Part shown: in pieces, positions 17,327-25,361 of the stretch | Layout: the number at the start of each line of letters is the position of its first letter | How positions within the stretch are numbered: position 1 is the stretch's first letter | NCBI RefSeq assembly: GCF_001652275.1 | Contig: NZ_LVZK01000001.1 | Coordinates: forward strand, 806,001 to 870,000 | Direction of reading: 5' to 3' | Length of the DNA stretch: 64,000 bases | From: Peptidiphaga gingivicola | Lineage (GTDB): Bacteria > Actinomycetota > Actinomycetes > Actinomycetales > Actinomycetaceae | The notes under the pieces: generated by a model | Told to the model about the DNA's origin: nothing | Database searches by the model: none | What the model saw: the letters and a program-made list of their open reading frames with translations, nothing else | Program-made: the position numbers and the translations under genes

Positions 17327-19121
17327 GTCGGAAAGCACCAAGCACCAGAAGGTGCATTGAGACTGGAAAATGATCAAACTGAACGGGTTAGTTTCTTGTC
17401 GGAAAGCACCAAGCACCAGAAGGTGCATTGAGACGGAAGGCTCAGGCCACGGGCAAAACTCGTTCGATCGTGTCGGAAAGCACCAAGCACCAGAAGGTGC
17501 ATTGAGACCAAAACGGAGCTTCCTCAAAACCGAGATTCCGGTCGGAAAGCACCAAGCACCAGAAGGTGCATTGAGACCTATCTCAAGCACGAAGTGCTCG
17601 CCGGCCTAGGTGTCCGCCTGTCGGAAAGCACCAAGCACCAGAAGGTGCATTGAGACTTGACGCGTTCTTGACACAGCGCGGCACCCCTTCCGTCGGAAAG
17701 CACCAAGCACCAGAAGGTGCATTGAGACCCCGAGAACGGACTTATTCGTAGGTCTACGTTTGAGTCGGAAAGCACCAAGCACCAGAAGGTGCATTGAGAC
17801 CGGAACTCGGCGTCGTGCAGCCTCCGCGGATGACGGGTCGGAAAGCACCAAGCACCAGAAGGTGCATTGAGACTCGATAAGATACACGCGCTCATTAACC
17901 TGCTTGAGCGCGCCCGTCGGAAAGCACCAAGCACCAGAAGGTGCATTGAGACAAAGCGCCTCGGCGTCTTGAATGCGCTTCTCAAGTCGGAAAGCACCAA
18001 GCACCAGAAGGTGCATTGAGACTGGCGGAATTTTTGTTACTAATGAGGGTTTCGTCGTCGGAAAGCACCAAGCACCAGAAGGTGCATTGAGACTGGATCC
18101 GCGCCGACTTCTGGGAGCGCGACGCCGAGGTCGGAAAGCACCAAGCACCAGAAGGTGCATTGAGACACAAGAATCGGAGTCACACAAACACCTCACTCGG
18201 CAAGTCGGAAAGCACCAAGCACCAGAAGGTGCATTGAGACTAGCCTTTGACCCCGCTCATGCCGACCGCCTCGCGAGTCGGAAAGCACCAAGCACCAGAA
18301 GGTGCATTGAGACCCGAAAGCCACGTCCGTCCCGCAGCCGATCGGCGAGGTCGGAAAGCACCAAGCACCAGAAGGTGCATTGAGACCCGGGAAGCATCCT
18401 CCCAAACTGAGCAACCGTTCAAGTCGGAAAGCACCAAGCACCAGAAGGTGCATTGAGACATGGGGTTGAACACCACGAAGACCGCCTCGTTGACCGTCGG
18501 AAAGCACCAAGCACCAGAAGGTGCATTGAGACCGGTCGCTGGCCAGCGAGGACGAGATCTTCACGGGTCGGAAAGCACCAAGCACCAGAAGGTGCATTGA
18601 GACTCTTCAGGTCGCCGTTGAGGTCTCCCATGGAGAAGTCGGAAAGCACTCAGCACCAGAAGGTGCATTGAGACAACCACTGGAAGACGACCTCGCTCCA
18701 CGCGCCGAGTCGGAAAGCACTGAGCACCAGAAGGTGCATTGAGACGAAGAGGAACGGAGCGTTCTTGAGACGCTGGATCATGCCGGTCGGAAAGCACCAA
18801 GCACCAGAAGGTGCATTGAGATACGAGAGGCTGGCCCCGTTGCTGCCAGATCATCATCGCGTCGGAAAGCACTCAGCACCAGAAGGTGCATTGAGACGCG
18901 TCAGTATCGCCAATCAGCACCCATCCCTGACCAGGTCGGAAAGCACTGAGCACCAGAAGGTGCATTAAGACATCTCGATCTGCGGGCCGCACTCCTCGCA
19001 CCACCCAGTCGGAAGGCACTGAGCGCCAGAAGGTGCATTAAGACTCTTCAGGTCGAGCATCCCGTGCCCCTTGTAATGTCGGAGAGCGCTGGTGCCTGAG
19101 CGCCAGAAGGTGCGTTGAGAT
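17327..19121 (+). CRISPR. CRISPR array 1: 25 repeats of 37 bp, 24 spacers
   Basis: The repeat starts GTCGGAAAGCACC and ends GGTGCATTGAGAC (first copy 17327-17363). Starts include 17327, 17398, 17472, 17541, 17620, 17692, 17764, 17837, 17916 and 17986, on to 19008 and 19078. Spacers are 32-42 nt. A stem GCACC/GGTGC with loop AGAA precedes the 8-nt handle ATTGAGAC. Repeats 1-18 and 21 keep CACCAAGCACC; repeats 19-24 drift to CACTCAG and CACTGAG forms and ATTAAGAC ends, and the last (19078-19121) has an internal insertion. This decay marks the right end as trailer-distal and agrees with a leader on the left. Spacer 18533-18566 is identical to topA at 28815-28848. Confidence 0.98.
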
Positions 19122-19151
19122 TGGGGCGAAACCGATTCCCTGCACACGGAG

Positions 19152-19157
19152 TACAAT
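19152..19157 (+). promoter_or_regulatory. -10 element of putative leaderless lipoprotein mRNA
   Basis: TACAAT ends 7 nt before the A of the ATG at 19164, the spacing expected if transcription starts at the start codon. There is no ribosome site between them. No good -35 is visible. Confidence 0.55.
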
Positions 19158-19163
19158 CCACGC

Positions 19164-19706
19164 ATGCGGAACCTTGCGAAACTAATAGCGGCATTGACGG
19201 CACTGACCTTCATGAGCGCATGCGGCACGACTCGGAGCAGCGAGAGCACTGCTCCGACGTCGGCCTCCGACGGTGACGTCGCAGCCACCCAGGAAGCCGA
19301 AAACGTTCATAAAATAGGCGAAATGCACCGCTACTCCGATGGGCTTGACGTCACCGTCCAGAAAATCGAGTCATTGCCCGAGGGAAGCCTTGATTCCGAT
19401 GTCAACGGCAGCCCCGTTCTCATCACGATTATTGTCCGAAATGGCACCGGCAAGACCGTGGATACCGCCTCCTTCGGCGAATGGATCACAAGTGGCGGCG
19501 TTGAAGCTACCACCTACACTGACCCGGACATCGGCGCGCAAGACCCAACCTCAGATCTTCTGCCGGGCGGCACCATCACATACAAGGTGGCTGCTATCGT
19601 GAACGATCCGCAAGCGATTCAAATAGACTGGGGCAACTCGACGTTGGATCACCCACACTCGCATTGGATCTCGACGGGCAGCGTGGAGCGACAAACGGCT
19701 CATTGA
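19164..19706 (+). CDS. Putative lipoprotein with DUF4352-like domain, between the two arrays
   Basis: A 180-residue protein with a short basic start (MRNLAKLIAALTAL), a hydrophobic core and the lipobox MSACGTT, so cleavage and lipidation at Cys20 are expected. A Ser/Thr/Ala linker follows, then a small beta domain with GSPVLITIIVRNGTGKTVDT and GGTITYKVAAIV, which resembles the DUF4352/immunoglobulin-like domains of Gram-positive surface lipoproteins. It stands alone between CRISPR array 1 (43 bp upstream) and the leader of array 2. A role in the CRISPR system is not evident; it could be cargo inserted between duplicated arrays, or an exclusion or surface factor. No ribosome site is visible and the start fits a leaderless transcript. 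Confidence 0.75.
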   Translation: MRNLAKLIAALTALTFMSACGTTRSSESTAPTSASDGDVAATQEAENVHKIGEMHRYSDGLDVTVQKIESLPEGSLDSDVNGSPVLITIIVRNGTGKTVDTASFGEWITSGGVEATTYTDPDIGAQDPTSDLLPGGTITYKVAAIVNDPQAIQIDWGNSTLDHPHSHWISTGSVERQTAH

Positions 19707-20656
19707 GCCTCGGTAAAGCGTCTTGAACGCTTCCCGAACAGATTGGAGAGGCGTGACTCTCGTTAGAAGGTGGAAGGGTTCTAGAAGGCAGAGGGGGGGA
19801 TCCTGACCGTCGATACAGATCAGGGGCCTAACCTTTGTTGTGGGTCGGAAGGGGCTGGTCCGCGTTTTGGACGCGTTGAATCCTGCACGTCGGGGTTGGG
19901 GATGATGATGTTCATGGTGTGCGAGGTTAGTTGCCGGTTTCCGTGTGTCAGACGGCCGGGCTGGTAGTGATGACGCTGGGTGCACCGGTTTGTGCAAGAA
20001 ATTCGGGGCAACTTTGATTCATGAGAGCCGCCGGCTTTAGGCCGACAACGCCGTCGGCCGAGTCGTCCGACGCCGACCTGACACGGGAAACCCGGCGTCC
20101 TTCGCCTGTGAGCCCTTGCGGTTCATGATTTGGAGCTTTGCCATTTTTGTGCGCGAGTTCTCCGTGACGACGCTGCTTAGGACGGTGCTTTGGATGTCCC
20201 CTTCGACGTGCGCTGCCGAGATCGGCCGTCGCATCAGTCGCATACGCTCCTCGCTCTGTGGCTGCCAGTTTCCTGCGAATGACGAGGGGGCGACCGCTGC
20301 TGAACTCATAGTCCAAAGCCGTCCAGCATCCATGACACACGGACAAGATCTAGGAAAGGCGGGATCGGGAAGGCGGTAGTCCGTCGTTGGGACGGTTGGG
20401 TGTCTGGCTGTTGAATGCTTGCCTTGTGGTGCTTGCTATGTGTTTCGGTGTATCGACTTTGCTTCGATGCGCGGGAATCTTGGTTGTGCGCGTTTGCTGG
20501 TTATTTGCGATGGGGCGACTGTGCACGCTCGAATGCTGGGAAAGTTCCGGCAACAGGAGGCTTGCCGGCGTGGGCCTGTGAAAAACCGGAGCGGACAACG
20601 GGGCTTGGACCGTCGGTGACGCATGGCCGTTTAGTGGCGGAATCCTGCGAGAGCAT
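19707..20656. other. 950-bp stretch without a convincing gene
   Basis: I see short open frames on both strands but none with a ribosome site, sensible composition or a recognisable motif. The segment may be decayed sequence between the lipoprotein gene and array 2. A run around 19905-19925 (GATGATGATG) and several CGTCGG motifs are the only patterns noted. Confidence 0.5.
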
Positions 20657-20759
20657 GGTCTAATAGACATAGTGTTTGCCGACGAGTCGGGGCGCGTGAA
20701 TCGCCCGTGGCGATTGCCGTCGAATAAACGGCACTGTGGCGCGGCTTGCGGAGATGTTA
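20657..20759 (+). promoter_or_regulatory. Decayed leader of CRISPR array 2
   Basis: This segment matches the leader of array 1 (17224-17326) in sequence and spacing. Over 20709-20742 I count 24 of 34 identical positions against 17276-17309 without gaps, and GTGGCGC ends 17 nt before the first repeat in both. The match weakens between the two anchor blocks and just before the repeat. Confidence 0.7.
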
Positions 20760-21163
20760 GTCGATAATCATCCAACACCAGAAGGTGCATTGAGACACTT
20801 CGGTGCCGTGCTCGAGCCGGTCCAAATCAAGCCGTCGGAAAGCATTGAGCACCAGAAGGTGCATTGAGACCCAGTCATGGTCGGTCCATGTCAGCGTCAA
20901 CGTCCAGTCGCAAAGCACTGAGCACCAGAAGGTGCATTGAGACACGTTGAGGCGGTACGCGAAAATCTCCGGGGTCTCGTTGTCGGAAAGCACTGAGCGC
21001 CAGAAGGTGCATTGAGACAAGTCTCTATCCTCGGGGTTCATGTCCGTGTTCCGGTCGGAAAGCACTGAGCGCCAGAAGGTGCATTGAGACAAGACGTTCC
21101 TCGTATGTATGTCCGAGAACGCCATCGTCGGAAAGCGCTGTGCACCAAAAGGTGCATCAAGAT
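20760..21163 (+). CRISPR. CRISPR array 2: 6 repeats, 5 spacers, degenerate ends
   Basis: Repeats start at 20760, 20834, 20907, 20982, 21054 and 21127 and are 37 bp, in the same orientation as array 1. The first has lost the 5' part of the consensus (GTCGATAATCATCC in place of GTCGGAAAGCACC) and the last ends ATCAAGAT. Inner repeats use CATTGAGCACC, CACTGAGCACC and CACTGAGCGCC, the variants seen only at the old end of array 1. The stem is kept in all, with a G-U pair in the GCGCC forms. Spacers are 35-38 nt. A degenerate leader-proximal repeat suggests acquisition has stopped here. Confidence 0.95.
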
Positions 21164-21305
21164 CTGCTTGCCAGAGGTGAGCTGAATTTGTGCGGCGGCG
21201 CAGAAAGGGCGTGTGCCTCAAACACTCGAGGCGCACGCCCTATTGAGTAATCGACCGCTGGTTCCCATGAATGACGGCGGAGTTCCCGTCGCCCGAAGGC
21301 CCAGC

Positions 21306-22778
21306 TTATTTCCGCGTGGACTCCAGCGCTTCGCGCACCGCCTGCTTTTGGCGGGCCGAGGTCTGCACGCTCGGGTGCCGCGCATCCCAGTAGGAAATCG
21401 CGAGGGCCACGCTGATGAACGCCGCGAGCAAGGCGCACCCGGCGACCATCGCCGTGATGTAGCTTTGCCCGGCAAGGCTGTAGAACAGGCCCGTGCACGC
21501 CGCGGTTCCGATCGCCGTGGCGATGCGCTGGCCCGTCTGCATGATTCCCGACGCCGTCCCGCCGCTTTCCACCGGCACGTCGCGCAGTGAAAGCGCCTGA
21601 TTGGGCGAAGTCACCCAGCCAATGCCGAAACCGACGATCGCCGCGCCGATCGCGAACCACCACACGCTCGCCCCGCGGCTCACGAACACCGCGGCCGCCG
21701 CGATCGCCGCAAGGCCCACCACGTTCAGGAAGATGCCGACGATCACGATCCTGCGGCCCCACCGCCACACGAGCCGCCCCGCCAGAGGCGCCGAAATCAC
21801 CTGCGCCGCCGCCGTCGGAAGGGCCAGCATGCCCGAAACCAAGGCGGTTTCGCCCATTCCGCGCTGCACGAAGTCGGCGAGGATCACGCTCATCGACGTC
21901 GAACCCGCGAAGAAAACCGTGATCGTGGCCGTGCCCAAGGTGAATGTGCGAATTCGCAGAAGCCGCGGGTCCACCATCGGCTCCCCGCCGCGCGCATACA
22001 GCCTGTGCTCCCACATCCACCACAGGCCCACCAAGGCGAAGCCGACCGGCAGAAGCCACCACGTCCACGGCATCGTCGCCGCCGTCACGAACGGCAGCAT
22101 GATCCCCACGATCGCGACCGAGAGCAAAACCGCGCCGACCGGGTCGAGCCTGCGCCACAGACGGCCGCGGCTTGCAGCGTCGATCGGCTCGCGGGGAATC
22201 CACTTGAGTGCCAGCAGGAACACGGTCGCGGCCACCGGCACGTTGAATCCGAGGGTCGCCCGCCAGCCGATCGACGCCGGCAGCAGTTCCAGGAACACCC
22301 CGCCCACGGTTGGTCCGATCGCCACCGCGACGCCCACCGTCGCCCCGAAGATCCCAAAAGCCTTCGCCCTCTCCTTGCCGCGATAATGCTGCTGGATCAA
22401 ACCCCCCGTCTGCGGCGTGTAAATTCCCGCGCCGAAGCCCATGACGGCTCGTGCGACGTCAAGCATGAGGGCGTTCACAGCCAAGGCCGCCGCCGTCGAC
22501 GCGATCGTGAAAATCAGCACCCCCGCTGCGAAAAGGCGGCCGCGCCCCAGAATGTCGCCCGCGCGCCCCGCCGCGACCAGGACGACGCCGATGGCCAGCG
22601 AGTACCCCGAAAGAGCCCACTGCATCTGGCTGGGTGAGGCGTCCAGCGCCGTTTTGATGGACGGCAGGGCGACATTGATGATGCTCACCGTGATGAGCGA
22701 GAGAAACAATCCGCTGATGAGGACGAAAAGAAGGCGCGCGCGGGCACGCCCATGTAAAACAGGGGGTTCTGAAGGCAT
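21306..22778 (-). CDS. MFS drug-exporter-like transporter (DHA2, 14-TM type)
   Basis: A 490-residue integral membrane protein from ATG 22778 (MPSEPPVLHGRARARL). It begins with LISGLFLSLITVSIINVALP, the opening of the EmrB/QacA proton antiporters, followed by QMQWALSGYSLAIGVVLV, AAGRAGDILGRGRLFAAG (loop motif A) and RAVMGFGAGIYTPQTGGLI. The last third has GWVTSPNQALSLRDVP and SGIMQTGQRIATAIG, typical of this group. It probably exports a toxic or amphipathic compound in exchange for protons; the substrate cannot be read from sequence. No regulator gene is adjacent. A TATGCT hexamer ends about 9 nt before the ATG on the minus strand, so the leader is very short. The frame is open 21 codons further upstream, without a better start. 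Confidence 0.88.
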   Translation of the reverse strand: MPSEPPVLHGRARARLLFVLISGLFLSLITVSIINVALPSIKTALDASPSQMQWALSGYSLAIGVVLVAAGRAGDILGRGRLFAAGVLIFTIASTAAALAVNALMLDVARAVMGFGAGIYTPQTGGLIQQHYRGKERAKAFGIFGATVGVAVAIGPTVGGVFLELLPASIGWRATLGFNVPVAATVFLLALKWIPREPIDAASRGRLWRRLDPVGAVLLSVAIVGIMLPFVTAATMPWTWWLLPVGFALVGLWWMWEHRLYARGGEPMVDPRLLRIRTFTLGTATITVFFAGSTSMSVILADFVQRGMGETALVSGMLALPTAAAQVISAPLAGRLVWRWGRRIVIVGIFLNVVGLAAIAAAAVFVSRGASVWWFAIGAAIVGFGIGWVTSPNQALSLRDVPVESGGTASGIMQTGQRIATAIGTAACTGLFYSLAGQSYITAMVAGCALLAAFISVALAISYWDARHPSVQTSARQKQAVREALESTRK

Positions 22779-22865
22779 GATGTATAAGCATATGCCCGTT
22801 CGACGGCGGTGCATGCCCGTCTGCGGTGGGAACTTGGTCACCGGGGCCTGCGCGGGCCACTGCCG

Positions 22866-22950
22866 AATCCGCTGACTGCCGCGGCCGTTAACTGTCGAGT
22901 CCGCTAACTGCCGCGGCCGTTAACTGCCGAATCCGCTGACTGCCGCGGCC
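22866..22950. repeat. Tandem 32-bp repeats upstream of the methyltransferase gene
   Basis: Two full copies (22866-22897 and 22898-22929) and a partial third (22930-22950) share the core CTGCCGCGGCC, with CCGTTAACTG between cores. Copies differ at a few positions. They lie in the divergent spacer between the MFS gene and the methyltransferase gene. CCGCGG and GTTAAC are palindromic within each unit. Confidence 0.9.
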
Positions 22951-23023
22951 TCGTCGTCGGCGCGCCGTTTCGCGCGTTCGCGGGCGTCCGGTTCGCCCTC
23001 GCACAACTGTCGGAGGGCTCGCA

Positions 23024-23029
23024 TACGCT
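23024..23029 (+). promoter_or_regulatory. -10 element, putative leaderless start of methyltransferase gene
   Basis: TACGCT ends 7 nt before the ATG at 23036, so the transcript may begin at the start codon. No ribosome site is present. No clear -35 was found. Confidence 0.5.
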
Positions 23030-23035
23030 TGATGC

Positions 23036-25228
23036 ATGGATGCCGATGCCGTCGGCGCCCCCGCCTTCGACGGGGCCGCCGTGCCCTTCGAAGGGGCCGA
23101 TGCCGCGCCCCTTGACGTCGCCGCGACTCTGCGGAAAGACCTGCGCGCGTACACCCTCGCGGCGGTCGAGCAGCTGCTCGGCCCCGAGGCCCTCGCCGCC
23201 GTGCGCCGCGAACAGCGCGTTCCCGCATTGGCTCGGGCGCGGGCGATTGCGGAAGGAGGGAGGCCCGCCGGCACCGGCGTCGTCGGCTTCGAAGGCCGGA
23301 AGGCTGCTGACATCGCTGGTTCTGAAGGTCTGAAGGCTGCCGACATGGCCGGTTCTGAAGGTCGGAAGGCTGTCTGCACGGCAGAGTTTGAAGGCCGGAA
23401 CGCCGTCAATGCGGACGACGTCCGGCTCGCCAATCTCACCAGGCTTTTCATGCTCGGCGACCGGCTCGGCGAGGGGGAAATTGCGGCGGCCCTTCCCGCG
23501 ACTTGGGCGCGCGGACGCGTGGGCGCGGTCGTCAAAGACGGGCGCGCTCTCTTTCAGATCGTTCCCGCGCCGATTCCCGGGCATCTGCAAATCTTTAGAT
23601 CTGCGGCGGACTCTCGGTCGGCACCCGAATCTTCGTTCGTGCAGGAGCCAGTTTCGCCGCCTTCGCTTCATCGCGCGGCTGCTGTGGACGCTCGGCGACG
23701 CGACGACGTCCTCATCGCCTCCGACTGGGGCGAGCTGGCGGGCGCGATTCCGGGACCGGACCACGTCATGCCCGTCGGGGGAGCCACGCGGACGCTCGCG
23801 GCGCTGGCGGCCTACGGCGCGGACGAGCGGGTGCTCGACGTCGGAACCGGCTGCGGATACCACGCCATTCTCGCCGCCCTGTGCGGCGCGCGGGTGACGG
23901 CCACCGACGTTTCCGCCCGCGCGCTCGGCTACGCGCGATTCAACGCGGCCCTCGCGGGGGCGGAGATCGACTTCCGGCACGGTTCGCTGCTGGAGCCCGT
24001 GCGCGGTCCGAGGTCTGACCTTGCGGATGCCGTGGATTCCTTGGATTCTTTGGATTCCTTGAGCGCCGCGTGCGAGCGGTACGACGTCGTCGTCTCGAAT
24101 CCGCCGTTCGTCATCACGCCGGAAGCCGTCCGCGCGGACGGCGTTCGCACATATCGCGACGGCGGACGCGAAGGCGACTCGCTGCTAGCGGAACTCGTCG
24201 GCGAGCTCCGCGACGTGCTGGCGCCCGGAGGCCGAGCGTGGATGCTGGGCAACTGGGAGATCAAGGCGTCCTACGCGGTTCTGGATCGGTCGCTTGGCTC
24301 TGCTTCGGAGCTGTTGTCCGACGCGGCTCCGGATCAGTCGCTTGGCTCTGCTTCGGACCTGTCGTGCGACGCGGCTCCGGATCAGTCGCTTGGCTCTGCT
24401 TCGGGCCGGTTGTCCGACGCAGCTCCGGATCGGCCGTTTGACGCCGTTCCCGATTGGGCTCGCGGCCCGGCGGCCTGGATTCCCGATGGCCTTGACGCTT
24501 GGGTGATCCAGCGCGAGGTCCTCACGCCGCCCGACTACGCGGAAATGTGGCTGCGCGACGGAGGACAGACGCCGCGCGACCGCGGCTACGAGGAGGCCTA
24601 CGCCGCCTGGCTTGAAGACTTCGCGCGCAGGGGCGTGGTCGGCGTCGGCATGGGATACATTTCCGTGCGTGCGCCGGAGGGAGACGCGGGGGATTCGAAC
24701 GCGGGGGATTCGAACGCGGGGGATTGGGACGCGGCTGGTTCGAACGCAGCCGGTTCGAACGCGAGGGACTGGGAGACGGCCGGTTCGAACGCGGGGGATT
24801 CGGCGAAACGCCGTCCGTGGCGGCGCTTCGAAGAGCTCTCCGGCCCCTCGCCGATCGACCTGCACGGGTACGTCGAGGGCGTCTGGGCGCACCGCGACCT
24901 GCTGCGCGCCGGCGACTCCGCGCTCCTCGCCGCCCGCCTCGCCTGCCGCGGCGTCGAACACCGCCTCCACGCCCCGGGGCAGCCCGAACCGTTCATGCTC
25001 AAACTCGCCCAAGCGGCCGGATTCGCGGCCGAGGTCCAAGTGACGAGCGCGGTTGCCGGCGTCGTCGGCGCGTGCGACGGCGAACTGACCCTCGGCGCCC
25101 TGTGCGACGCCGTCGCCCAACTCCTCGGCGAGCCCGCCGAAGACGTGCGCACCGAGGTGCTCCCCGCCGTCCGCGAGCTTGTCGGCCTCGGGATCTTGGT
25201 CTCCGGAGAGCCTTCGACGGTCGCATGA
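23036..25228 (+). CDS. PrmC-like SAM-dependent methyltransferase with repeat insertions
   Basis: A 730-residue protein with a class I methyltransferase core: motif I VLDVGTGCGYHAILAALCGA near residue 265 and the catalytic-type motif VVSNPPFVITPEA near 353, as in PrmC/HemK N5-glutamine and related N6-adenine methyltransferases. An N-terminal winged-helix-like part (ANLTRLFMLGDRLGEGE) and a C-terminal helical domain (LTLGALCDAVAQLLGE) match the longer actinobacterial form of the family (DUF7059/DUF7782). The substrate is not known from sequence. Three in-frame repeat blocks are unusual: EGRKAAD-type repeats (about 80-120), SLGSASxLxxDAAPDQ repeats (about 420-465) and GDSNAGDWDAAGSNA repeats (about 548-583). 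They lengthen the protein by more than 100 residues and look like minisatellite expansion in loops. Confidence 0.8.
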   Translation: MDADAVGAPAFDGAAVPFEGADAAPLDVAATLRKDLRAYTLAAVEQLLGPEALAAVRREQRVPALARARAIAEGGRPAGTGVVGFEGRKAADIAGSEGLKAADMAGSEGRKAVCTAEFEGRNAVNADDVRLANLTRLFMLGDRLGEGEIAAALPATWARGRVGAVVKDGRALFQIVPAPIPGHLQIFRSAADSRSAPESSFVQEPVSPPSLHRAAAVDARRRDDVLIASDWGELAGAIPGPDHVMPVGGATRTLAALAAYGADERVLDVGTGCGYHAILAALCGARVTATDVSARALGYARFNAALAGAEIDFRHGSLLEPVRGPRSDLADAVDSLDSLDSLSAACERYDVVVSNPPFVITPEAVRADGVRTYRDGGREGDSLLAELVGELRDVLAPGGRAWMLGNWEIKASYAVLDRSLGSASELLSDAAPDQSLGSASDLSCDAAPDQSLGSASGRLSDAAPDRPFDAVPDWARGPAAWIPDGLDAWVIQREVLTPPDYAEMWLRDGGQTPRDRGYEEAYAAWLEDFARRGVVGVGMGYISVRAPEGDAGDSNAGDSNAGDWDAAGSNAAGSNARDWETAGSNAGDSAKRRPWRRFEELSGPSPIDLHGYVEGVWAHRDLLRAGDSALLAARLACRGVEHRLHAPGQPEPFMLKLAQAAGFAAEVQVTSAVAGVVGACDGELTLGALCDAVAQLLGEPAEDVRTEVLPAVRELVGLGILVSGEPSTVA

Positions 25229-25361
25229 TCTAGAGCCCGACGTCGCGATCCCGGAATCGCGGTCTCTACTTCGTGGCTTCTCAATTGTCACGTCTGCGGC
25301 AATTCCCCAGGGCCAGTCAAACATTTCCGCCGTCTTCCGGCGTTTAAACGGCCCTTGGCGC

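Noticed and set aside
17042-18872. Several open frames with repeated peptides across CRISPR array 1
   Set aside because: They translate the 37-bp repeat on either strand; no gene is implied.
19948-20346. Minus-strand ORF of 132 codons before array 2
   Set aside because: No ribosome site, no recognisable motif, and overlapping frames are equally open; I could not support a transposase or any other identity.
17364-21126. Strand bias of spacers relative to phage mRNAs
   Set aside because: I tried reading spacers in both directions; some look coding in antisense (18746-18785), others in sense (18094-18129, 17874-17915), so no bias can be claimed without database matches.
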